DNA of 64,000 nt. Source: Primulina eburnea. Taxonomy: Eukaryota; Streptophyta; Magnoliopsida; Lamiales; Gesneriaceae. The stretch's first letter is position 1; each line of letters opens with the position of its first letter. The DNA lies in the NCBI RefSeq assembly GCF_022965805.1, contig NC_133108.1, forward strand, positions 36,591,361-36,655,360, given 5' to 3'. The notes below the pieces were generated by a model that did not search any database, had not been told where the DNA came from, and saw nothing but the letters and a program-made list of their open reading frames with translations. A program made the position numbers and the translations under genes. Shown piece after piece: positions 49,428-59,132 of this stretch.

Positions 49428-51611
49428 CTAAAAAACAACCCGCCTAACAGTTTTAGAGCTAAAAATACTAATCAAGTCTGTATAATCAAGTTGTTCAGTA
49501 ATTTCTTTCTCAATCGATAACATAGCCAATCCATTCAATCTTTCTTGTGACATGGTTGATCGGAGAAAAGTTTTGATGAGCTTTAACTTTGAGAAACTTC
49601 GCTCTGCACTTGCTACTGTGACCGGGACAGTCAACAAGATTTTATACGCAATATGAGCATTTGAGAAACACCCATCCATTTTCTTCAAGTAATTCATTAC
49701 ATCAATGACCGATTTTGCTTCTCTTGGTAATGAGCACCTCAAGAATGTCAACTCCGAAAATAGATCATCCCCATTAATATCAGAACAACCCTTATGAGTC
49801 AAAGAATTTTCAAGATTCTTGCAAGACCTCAACAAGAAATCATCGTCTGCATGTTGTAACCTCTCTAGATTGAACAAAAAACCAAATGTTTCTTCATATT
49901 TTTGAAACTGTTCAAATCGAGCTTTCATAGAAGAACGAGCTTGATCGATTATAAAGAGAAAGTAGTTAATTCGAAAAGATTCTGCAGCTGACTGTATCAC
50001 TTCTTCACTGTTACTTTCACCAAATTGTTTCTTTCTTCGAATAACACGTTTCTCTCGAAATACAGCTTCAATGCCCATCTCACATGCCATTTCTTTAGCT
50101 TCAACCATGGCTTGATCGTAACCATTTTCTCTAAATTCTTCAAGAAATAAAACAATTCCTTGTAAAAGTTTGATAGCAATATCAATATCCATATTTTCAG
50201 ATTGAAGAAATTTGCTCACAGTGTTGATAGCATGCAACAACTTGTACCAAATTACCACACCAAGCAAGAATTCAAAATTCTCAAGTTCATATAATGCTAA
50301 GGACTCAGCTTCACTCTTCGTTTTGGGATCTTCGCTATCATTTGCCAAGTCATACAAAGCATCTCTTATTTGTGCAATTTGCTCCTTTATAGGTTTAACA
50401 CTCTCAACATGACTTTCCCATCGTGTTTGTGACAATGGCTTAACTGTCAAACCCTTCACGTGATCTTTGAAAATCTTCCACCGCTTGGTAGAAGAGGAGA
50501 ACAATGTATAGATCCGTTGTATTACTCCAAAAAATGACATAGCCTTAGGACAACAATTCGCCATATCACACAAAGCTAAATTGAGACTATGACAACCACA
50601 AGGAGTATAAAAAGCTCTGGGATTCATTTCAAGTAACCTTTTTTGTACACCTTTATGCCTACCTTTCATATTAGATCCATTATCATATCCTTGACCTCTA
50701 ATATCATCAATATCAAGCTCAATATTGACTAAAGCATTTTTAAGATGCATAAAAAGCCCAAGTCCCGAAGTATCATCAACATCTAAAAATTGCACCCAAT
50801 ATTCTTCTACTTTTGTGAAACTTTTTGAATCATTTAAACATCGTATGACAATGGACATTTGCTCTTTGTGACTGATATCAGGAGTACAATCTAATATGAT
50901 TGAAAAATATTTTGCTTGTCTTACCTTCGCAAGTATTGTTTTTCTTACCTCGCTTGCCAACATCTGTATCAACTCATTTTGAATTCTGCAACCAAGATAT
51001 GTAGTATAAGTCTCATGGTCTTTAATCCGTCGGAGGTGCTCTTTCATTACTGGATCAAACTCTGCAATCATTTCAATCATTTGTAGAAACAAACCATTGT
51101 TTTCAACATAAAGTTTTTCATAACTTCCTCGAAATGCTAAGTTATTTTTCGCCAATCGTTGAACAACTGCGATTATCCTTTGTAACACTTGTTTCCAATG
51201 CTCTCTTTCTTTATTAATTTGTACTTGTACTCCTGCATCAATCACTTTATTTGTCTTCAATCTTCTTTCCAATTCAAGCCAATTCGTCATACACTCCATA
51301 TGCTCCTTACTCGCTTCATGATTTGCAAGACATCGACTCAAATTATGCCAATCATTGTATCCTTCATTAGCTAACTGACCATATCCAGTCTTGGTTACTT
51401 GCTTCTTGAATAACTTACAGCAAAAACAAAAAATCTTGTTACAAGAAACTGAATATAATAGCCATCTTCTATCACTTTCCTCCCCGTTTGGCAAAATTCT
51501 CTTATAATGTGACGCATTGAAATGCCTGTTAGCGCTATCTTTAGGAAACACATTTATGACATCTCTATTCGGACCTCTTTCTACTAAAAAGTTTCTAACT
51601 TTTTGAAACAT
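49428..51611 (-). CDS. hAT-family transposase-like protein (TTF-type zinc finger, DUF4371, hAT dimerisation domain)
   Basis: A single open frame of 727 residues without stops. The N-terminal part (about 25-75) has the TTF-type zinc-binding cluster with FCFCCKLF. The DUF4371 region follows, with DCTPDISHKEQMS (about 243). The C-terminal hAT dimerisation domain (about 624-697) has the conserved VTVASAERSFSKLK. Catalytic acidic residues are spread over the DUF4371 and central parts. The protein is slightly short at the N-terminus relative to the family, and the upstream DNA at once becomes a MITE end, so the 5' part of the element seems lost. The open frame could mean recent mobility or retention as a host gene. 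One terminal repeat (49219) is present and the other was not found. Confidence 0.85.
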   Translation of the reverse strand: MFQKVRNFLVERGPNRDVINVFPKDSANRHFNASHYKRILPNGEESDRRWLLYSVSCNKIFCFCCKLFKKQVTKTGYGQLANEGYNDWHNLSRCLANHEASKEHMECMTNWLELERRLKTNKVIDAGVQVQINKEREHWKQVLQRIIAVVQRLAKNNLAFRGSYEKLYVENNGLFLQMIEMIAEFDPVMKEHLRRIKDHETYTTYLGCRIQNELIQMLASEVRKTILAKVRQAKYFSIILDCTPDISHKEQMSIVIRCLNDSKSFTKVEEYWVQFLDVDDTSGLGLFMHLKNALVNIELDIDDIRGQGYDNGSNMKGRHKGVQKRLLEMNPRAFYTPCGCHSLNLALCDMANCCPKAMSFFGVIQRIYTLFSSSTKRWKIFKDHVKGLTVKPLSQTRWESHVESVKPIKEQIAQIRDALYDLANDSEDPKTKSEAESLALYELENFEFLLGVVIWYKLLHAINTVSKFLQSENMDIDIAIKLLQGIVLFLEEFRENGYDQAMVEAKEMACEMGIEAVFREKRVIRRKKQFGESNSEEVIQSAAESFRINYFLFIIDQARSSMKARFEQFQKYEETFGFLFNLERLQHADDDFLLRSCKNLENSLTHKGCSDINGDDLFSELTFLRCSLPREAKSVIDVMNYLKKMDGCFSNAHIAYKILLTVPVTVASAERSFSKLKLIKTFLRSTMSQERLNGLAMLSIEKEITEQLDYTDLISIFSSKTVRRVVF

Positions 51612-51619
51612 GTGAGTGG

Positions 51620-52003
51620 GTCTATGTGAGACCGTCTCAAGAATTTTAATCTATACGGGTCAACCATACTCATATTCACAATAAATAATAATAATATTGC
51701 TCCAAAAGGTGAAATCGCTCACCTTAGGCGCCTCTCACCCCCGGTCCGACAGGATTATGAGAGGAGATAAATCATGGTGACTCAGCCAACCAGCAGCAGC
51801 TAGACCTTATGCTACGCCGCGCACAAGGAGCTCCCCCTCATTGGAGGGAATTTAACTCCCACACTGCCGTTTGCGAGACTCGATCCCTAGTTATTGCTCC
51901 AAGATTTACTGGCATAAAAAGTAATACGTTTTCATGGATCACCCAAATAAGAGATTCGTCTAAAAAATACGACCCGTGAGACCGTCTCACACAAGTTTTT
52001 GCC
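51620..52003 (-). mobile_element. MITE copy in reverse orientation, split by a SINE
   Basis: The two halves (51620-51705 and 51892-52003) make up the reverse of the MITE at 4276-4460: GTGAGACCGTCTC at the left, GTGAGACCGTCTCACACAAG at the right. Its middle is interrupted by the SINE at 51706-51891. Confidence 0.75.
51706..51891 (-). mobile_element. 5'-truncated tRNA-derived SINE
   Basis: 186 bp flanked by a perfect 11-bp target duplication TATTGCTCCAA (51695-51705, 51892-51902). On the minus strand it starts CTAGGGATCGAGTCTCG, which fits the B box of a Pol III promoter, with no A box, so the 5' end is missing. The long flanking duplication is typical of LINE-assisted insertion. Confidence 0.65.
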
Positions 52004-52009
52004 TTTGTT

Positions 52010-52193
52010 CAAAAAACTTGTGTGAGACGGTCTCATTGGTCATATTTTGTGAGACGGGTATCTTATTTGGGTCATCCATGAAAAAATATTACTTTTTATG
52101 CTAAGAGTATTACTTTTTATTGTGAATATCGGTAGGATTAACCCGTCTCACAGATAAAGATTCGTGAGACCGTCTCACAAGAAACCTACTAAG
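52010..52193 (+). mobile_element. full-length MITE copy
   Basis: Collinear with 4276-4460: begins CTTGTGTGAGACGGTCTC and ends GTGAGACCGTCTCACAAG. It lies head to head with the split copy on its left. Confidence 0.75.
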
Positions 52194-54126
52194 ATAATTA
52201 AAAGTGAAGTTTCAATATAAATGAACAAAAATATAATTTTTCCTACATTTTGTGAAATTATAATTTTCTTTAAAAAATAAATAAAATTGCCTTGCTCTTT
52301 ATCGGTTAGTCGTTCATAGAAGTGCCATAGCTTTCTCTTGGCAAAATTCTAACAAATAAGGTCGTCGAAGGATGAAGATTGAAAGATAAAATCAAATTTA
52401 CTTTTGGCATAAATTTCGAGTTTGTGATTAATTATACTAATTTTGAGTATTATCCTCTCATCACGAAATATGAAGCTGATTTCCGCATTCTTATATCGCA
52501 CAATAATAAGTTAATATCACTCCAACCACTAACATTAAAATAGTATTTGAATTCAAGCAAAGACAATTAATTTTTTTTTAAAATAAAAATAAAACTAGTT
52601 GGAATTTGAAAGGTTGGTTGGTCATGCTATTTTATTCGATTTTCTAACTACTTCCAATTAACTAACAAACTACGCGTTTCCTGGATTTAAGCTTGATTTA
52701 TGGGTACCCTAATAAAAGATCCGACTCACAAATACGACCCGTGAGACCGTCTCACATAAGTTTTTGCCTAATTTTTTATTGAGAACAAAAATTTTCTATA
52801 AATGTTACCATATATCTAACAACGTCTAAGGTGGTGATTAGTTTTGTTTATGGTATTTTCGCATATGTGATTTTCTGTATTAATTGTGAAAGATTTTACC
52901 AGGAACACCATATATATTAATTTGATTGATAAATATATTGAGTTTTTTTAATAGCATGTGATACGTCTAAATATAATGTTGGAAATTGCATGAGTAATGC
53001 TATTGATTTAACTATTTGTAAAGAAGTCGTATTTTTTATATGTTTATGAAACAGATTCACAGATCAATTTTATGAGACAGATCTCTAACAAGAGTCGATA
53101 TTCATATGAGGCCAAAGAAACTATCGCCTCAGGGCCCGACCTTGGAGGAGACCCACAATTATTATTTTATTATTATTATTATATGTTGGGTTGATGAGAC
53201 ATTAAAAAAATCTAACTCAATATTAAATAAAAAAATAAAATTTTGAACAATTTAAACAATATTAAGAAAGTTGTGGGTTTTGTTGAATGTGAAAAAAAAA
53301 ATTAAGGAGAGAGCATTTGACTAGTTTGATAAAGTATTCTATGGAGCGTTACTAATCTTAAGCCACAATGGGCATTTATACATTAACTGCTGTGAGTTGT
53401 GTTCAAAGTTGATGGTCATGAGAGGCTATTCAACAAATCAATTCATATGCTACAGTGTTTAATGACACTAAATTGATTATTCTAAATTACTTATGTTGTT
53501 TAACGTTACTGAATAATTTATTCTGAAATACTTATATTGTCGTAAAATTTTGTTACTCATACCACTCACAATTCATTGGGAGAAAAAAAAACTTTTCGAA
53601 ATTGAAGTTAATCAAAAAATATTTGTGATAAGCAATGTCACATGACAAACTAAATAGGCTGTTTATGTATAGATTGACAAAGAATTATCCGACAACTAGA
53701 CTATACTGATTTAGTGAATTTTTTCGAGTCTAAAACAAATAGATGAATATTATTTATGTAATTATTTCAAATATTTAAAACTTGTTGTTAATGTAATACA
53801 TTATTTCTGGTCATATGATGTATTTATGTATTACTCGTTGTATTTTTTATTTGCAAACTTTTACAATTATTTTCCGCAATAAGAGGATCATTTTTTTTAC
53901 TTTTCGCCTCAGATCTCATCGAACACATGTACGGCTCTATCTCCCACCGGAGCCAACTCTTACAAAATTTTTATTTTTTATACCAAAATTTTTATTTTAA
54001 ATGGATTCAACCTATTTCACTGATAAAAACATGTGAGATAATCTCACAAATAGAGTTTAAGCAAAAATTGTAAACATTGTTATTATACTTTAATGAATGA
54101 AATTCTCTGATATATTGGCCTTATAG
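52194..54126. other. AT-rich intergenic DNA with MITE fragments
   Basis: A reverse MITE piece at 52695-52771 holds GACCCGTGAGACCGTCTCAC, and a degenerate end lies near 54027-54045. A GC-rich spot at 53125-53150 (CTCAGGGCCCGACC) resembles the inner end of hAT elements. No genes are seen. Confidence 0.5.
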
Positions 54127-54545
54127 TGTAATGCCCGAAAATTAATCATTGTTCATTAACGATTATTGACTTATAATTTAACGTGATTATTGAAGGGCCA
54201 ACGGAGACACGATTTAAGAGAATGTGCGGCCATTTATTTTGAATTTCAGAATGTGTTGCCGAAGCAACACCGCACCCGCGCTCAGGAAGACACCGCACCC
54301 GCGGTGCATGGACAGAAAGTTGGGGCAAATTCCAATAGCCTCACCGCACCCGCGGTAAGAAACAAGACCGCACCCGCGGTGCAGGACCGCACCTGCGGTG
54401 CAAACAAGACCGCACCCGCGGTCGTGATTTCTGGAAAATGGATGTAGATCAGTACGCTGAGCGCACCCGCGGTTCGGAATGTAGCGCACCCGCGGTGCGA
54501 CGTGTTTTGTGAAGGAAGGGGCCACGTTTTGGAAAGCATGCATTG
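54127..54545 (+). mobile_element. 5' LTR fragment of a truncated Ty3/gypsy element
   Basis: It starts TGTAATGCCCGAAAATTA and matches the start of the 3' LTR at 56843. It stops at GGAAAGCATGCA and is joined directly to pol sequence. It carries eight copies of a CpG-rich motif (next entries). No target duplication is shared with the right end. Confidence 0.85.
54268..54500. repeat. eight CpG-dense near-palindromic motifs in the LTR fragment
   Basis: Variants of ACCGCACCCGCGGTGC at about 54269, 54291, 54342, 54366, 54385, 54408, 54461 and 54483. The first and last have altered ends. The spacing is irregular (about 19-53 bp). The same array recurs in the 3' LTR. Confidence 0.85.
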
Positions 54546-56741
54546 CCAAACCGATTACGCAGTTTTCCGGAGACGGTATATCAGTGGATCCCAGTAAGGT
54601 TGAGGCAGTGATTTCTTGGCCGAGACCTACATCTGTACCCGAAATTCGCAGTTTCATGGGTTTGGCAGGATATTATCGCCGATTCATTAAAGATTTTTCG
54701 AGTATTTCCAAACCGATTACGCAGTTAACTCAGAAGAATGCTCCGTTTGTTTGGTCAGAAGACTGTGAATCCAGTTTTCTGGAATTGAAAAAGAGATTTA
54801 CCAATGCGCCTGTGTTAACGATTCCTTCAGGTACTGGCGACTTTGTTGTTTATTGTGATGCATCTCACCGAGGATTGGGTTGTGTTTTGATGCAGCGGGG
54901 GCATGTGATTGCTTATGCCTCGAGACAGCTGAAACCCCATGAATCTCGATATCCAATCCATGATCTTGAATTGGCAGCCATATTCTTGTCTTTGAAGATA
55001 TGGCGACATTATTTGTACGGTGAGAAATTTGAGATTTATTCTGATCACAAAAGCTTGAAATATCTGTTTTCACAATCAGAGCTGAATATGAGACAACGGA
55101 GATGGCTAGATTTATTGAAAGACTTTGATTGTGAAATCAAGTACTATCCAGGGAAATCCAACGCAGCAGCAGATGCGCTGAGTCGAAAGGTATGTGCACT
55201 ATCCTTATCGACGATAGGTGTTTCGAATTTGATAGAAGACTGCTGTTTGTCTGGATTAGCTTTTGAAACAGATTGTCAGCCTCTGAGATTATGTACTATT
55301 CAAGCTGAACCAGAGCTGATTTTGAGAATTAAAGCAGCTCAGAAAGGTGATCAGAATATACGGAAGTCGATTGCTATGGTTAGAACTGGTCATCCATCGG
55401 AATATCAGGTGAGAAATGGCATTTTGTATGTGAATAATCGTCTGGTTGTGCCGAATGTTTCAGAACTGAGACAGCGAATACTGACAGAAGCGCACAACAG
55501 TCGTTTTAGCATTCATCCTGGTGGCAGGAAAATGTACAATGATTTAAAGACACAGTATTGGTGGAAACAGATGAAATCTGATGTTACTGAATTTGTAGCC
55601 AAGTGTCTGAATTGCCAACAGATGAAGGCTGAAAGAAAGAAACCAAGAGGATTGTTACAGATTTTGTCCATTCCTGAATGGAAGTGGGATCACATTTCCA
55701 TGGATTTTGTGACGCAGTTACCGAGATCCTCCCGAGGTTGTGATGCGATTCGGGTCGTGATTGATCGATTGACCAAATCTGCATGTTTTATTCCATACAA
55801 AATGACGTATAGATATGATCAGATGGCCGATATCTATGTCAGAGAAGTGGTTAGATTGCACGGAGTGCCGAAGTCGATTGTTTCAGACAGTGATTCTCGG
55901 TTCACTTCGCACTTCTGGCAGAGTTTGCAGCAAGCTCTAGGTACAAAGTTACATTTGAGTACCGCATATCATCCTCAGACTGATGGACAGTCAGAACGGA
56001 CGATTCAGACATTGGAGGATATGCTGAGAGCCATAGTACTTGATTTTAGCACTAACTGGCAAGATGTGTTGCCACTTTGTGAGTTTTCGTACAACAACAG
56101 CTATCAGACGAGTATTGAGATGGCGCTTTTCGAAGCGTTGTACGGAAAGAAATGCAGATCCCCTCTTTATTGGGATGATATCTCTGAAGTTCCTGAGACT
56201 GGACCGGATATGATCAGAGATATGACCGAGAAAGTGAAATTGATTCAGAAGAAAATGAAGGCAGCCCGGGACAGACAAGCCAAATATGCCAACCTTCGAC
56301 GACGACCGTTGGTATTTGAGGCAGGAGACCGAGTATTCCTGAAGATTTCTCCTTTCAGATGTGTTGTCAGATTTGGCAAGAAAGGGAAACTGTCTCCACG
56401 ATACGTTGGTCCGTATGAGATTCTTGGAAAGATAGGAGATCGTGCCTATCGACTCGCGTTGCCGCCTTCATGATCTGGGATACATGATGTCTTTCATGTA
56501 TCAATGCTGCGGAAATATCTCCCTGACGATTCTCATGTAATTCAACCAGACGAGACCGAGCTGGATGAGACATTGAGTTTTGTCGAGAAACCGATCCGGA
56601 TTATCGATCGTAAAGAAAAACAGCTCAGAACAAAGACGATTCCTCTTGTAAAAGTTTAATGGACTTGTCATGGTTTTGAAGAAGCTACTTGGGAAACTGA
56701 AACAGATATGAGACAAGAATTCCCAGCATTGTTTCAATGAT
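54546..56741 (+). pseudogene. truncated Ty3/gypsy pol: RT end, RNase H, integrase, chromodomain
   Basis: The open frame (54509-56473) starts with about 19 residues read from LTR and filler DNA. It then enters pol just after the RT catalytic core, at SVDPSKVEAV. RNase H follows (YCDAS, about 54853), then the integrase zinc-binding domain and core, with conserved acidic residues in SMDF, SDSDSRF and an E-containing helix. A TGA at about 56471-56473 breaks the frame. The frame goes on through a chromodomain-like end with another stop at about 56657 and finishes near 56741. gag, protease and most of RT are missing. Related to but distinct from the level-3 polyprotein. Confidence 0.88.
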
Positions 56742-56830
56742 GTAAATTTCTTATACAGTTTTGTATATATATATACTCCTTATTGATACGAATGAGATGC
56801 ATGTGATTTCGAGGACGAAATCGTATCTTA

Positions 56831-56842
56831 GGGGGGGAGAAA
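56831..56842 (+). other. polypurine tract
   Basis: GGGGGGGAGAAA lies directly before the 3' LTR. Confidence 0.75.
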
Positions 56843-57260
56843 TGTAATGCCTGAAAATTAATCACTGTTCATTAACGATTATTGACTTATAATTTAACGT
56901 GATTATTGAAGGGCCAACGGAGACACGATTTAAGAGAATGTGCAGCCATTTATTTTGAATTTCAGAATGTGTTGCCGAAGAACACCGCACCCGCGCTCAG
57001 GAAGACACCGCACCCGCGGTGCATGGACAGAAAGTTGGGGCAAATTCCAGTAGCCTCACCGCACCCACAGTAAGAAACAAGACCGCACCCGCGGTGCAGG
57101 ACCGCACCTGTGGTTCAAACAAGACCGCACCCGCGGTCGTGATTTCTGGAAAATGGATGTAGATCAGTACGCTGAGCGCACCCGCGGTCCGGAATGTAGC
57201 GCACCCGCGGTGCGACGTGTTTTGCGAAGGAAGGGGCCACGTTTTGGAAAGCATGCAATG

Positions 57261-57295
<35 letters not shown>

Positions 57296-58855
57296 GTTGG
57301 ATTCCTTCGAAAATTCAGCAAAAATCTTGAAAAGGTATGAGGGAATTTGCTGAAAATCCTTACGCCTTCTACGAGAAATCCGTCCGTTTGATTTTGAATC
57401 CGACTTCGGTATTGAGTTCCTAGCAACGTAGGCTACAACTGGACGTAAGTTTTACTACGTTTTGACATGTTTTAGAATTATGATATTGTCAGAATTGAAT
57501 GGAACTCATATATGTTGTTCTTGACATATTAGACATCATAGAAGCGAAGTCAGATTAAGAAACGGACTGATTATGGAATTGTTATGAATTTCTAGGGTAT
57601 ATTGATTTATACCAGACAGATTTGAATTGTGATGGGATTACGGATTGTATTGAATATGGGTTATGGATTGTAACTGTGATTTGAGAATATGGTATTGACG
57701 GGGATATTGAAATTGTACCGTTATGCCGTTGATTTTGAATTAAATCCAGATTGATCAGATTTTTATTGATTTGAGAGGTATATTGACATGATATTATTGA
57801 TATTGTCATTGCCAGACAAACTGTGAATTCAGGACTTCGACTGAGCCAGAAACCGACGAAAGAAAGGTATAAGTCAATGTGGTACTGGGAGATCGACTTG
57901 AGTCGGTTTAGACTTGAGTTTCCCTAAATCACATACTTTACTTTATTGCATTGATTTGATTGATATACTTGTTCTCTTGATTTATAGATAGCAGGTATCA
58001 GACGAGTAATCTTGTGACAGAAGTGCCTGATAGTGGTGGGATCGCCACGGGCACATTGCACGATGTCACAGGATAGTGTATACATCTTGGGACGGAAGTG
58101 CCTGACAGTGGCGGGATCGCCACGGGCACATTGCACGAGGTCTCAAGATAGGATATTAGCGATAGAGCTACAGTCCATGACGGTTAGGTCAGGACACCGG
58201 ATGTTTGGTTATATCGAGTAAATAGGATTGAAATTTCTTCTATTACGGAATTCGATATAGGAACACCATATTTGGTTATATCGAGTAATAGGATCAGAGT
58301 TCCTTCTATTACGGAATTCGATATAGGAACACCACATCTGGAAACCGGGATCCCTAGACTAGGATTGAGTCTAGTCTGAATGATAGAGTTATGAGCATTG
58401 TCGACAGTATATGATTGTTTATGTTTCAGATTTATCTGTTACCTGATTACATGCTTTATATTTGTTTATATGATTGCATTTTCCTTGATTTATACTGAGA
58501 TTTATTCTCACCGGAGTTATCCGACTGTTGTCTTGTCTGTATGTGTACATGACAACAGGTGGGACAGGATCAGGGTCCAGGAGATGAGGAGAGATCGTGA
58601 TTAGAGTGGAGGCTCCGGACTTTGATTATGATGTATGATAGGGTTGTAACACTTGACATTAGTTGTTAAACCTTAGTTTAGTTGAATGCATGCAGTACAT
58701 GACTTGTATTGTATTTTATACTGATATGTATATAAGTTTGATTTCACTACGTTCCGCATTTTAAAAAAAAAATAAAAAAAGTTAGACCCTGTTTTATAAT
58801 TGATTAATTAGTCCCAATGATGATTAAAAACTTGATTAGCGTCCGGGTCCCCACA
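56843..58855 (+). mobile_element. 3' LTR of the truncated Ty3/gypsy element (2013 bp)
   Basis: It starts TGTAATGCCTGAAAATTA and ends GGGTCCCCACA. The first ~590 bp match only the 54127 fragment. From about 57430 to the end it matches the reverse complement of the level-2 LTR (33171-34540). It has the CpG motif array, an (AT)n run (57260-57288), a 75-bp tandem duplication (58021-58150) and the hairpin units also seen in level 2. The right end is followed by TTTCA, which does not match the left flank. Confidence 0.88.
56984..57215. repeat. CpG-dense motif array in the 3' LTR
   Basis: Parallel to 54268-54500. Some units are altered at CpG positions (CCGCGG to CCACAG near 57064, CTGCGG to CTGTGG near 57108), as expected from deamination of methylated cytosine. 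Confidence 0.85.
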
Positions 58856-59132
58856 TTTCAGCATGTGATATAGTAAGCAGAAAAACAGTACGTAATTCGA
58901 AGTATTCTGAAAATTATGCAATTTTTTATTATCAATTTTATATTAATTAAATATATTTTCCTTGATCCACAGTGCATATAGATCCCAAAATATTACGCCA
59001 AAATTCATGGAACAATATATTGTATACGTGTGCGTGTGTCGCCAATATTATCGGCTTTCTGGTTCTGAAATTCATTCTTTTAGATATCTTCTTATCACCC
59101 CGCACGCTCCCTTTCCAATTCCATCCGCAGAT
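58856..59132 (+). promoter_or_regulatory. short 5' flank of the P450 gene between LTR end and start codon
   Basis: 277 bp separate the LTR terminus from the P450 ATG. AT-rich stretches (TATTAATTAAATATATTTTC near 58940) could supply a TATA box. Any longer promoter must lie in the LTR. Confidence 0.35.

Noticed and set aside
53125..53150. Right terminus of the hAT element
   Set aside because: CTCAGGGCCCGACC has the wrong orientation and no matching 8-bp duplication.
54214..54657. Cysteine-containing repeat protein on the minus strand (RGCG-type repeats)
   Set aside because: It is a shadow of the CpG-rich LTR motif array; the same frames appear in the 3' LTR.
57582..58604. Small frames in the LTR before the P450
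   Set aside because: They lie in LTR sequence shared with the level-2 family and show no conserved protein.
58962..59132. Upstream extension of the P450 frame (57 extra residues)
   Set aside because: The extension lacks P450 character; the membrane anchor begins at the ATG at 59133.
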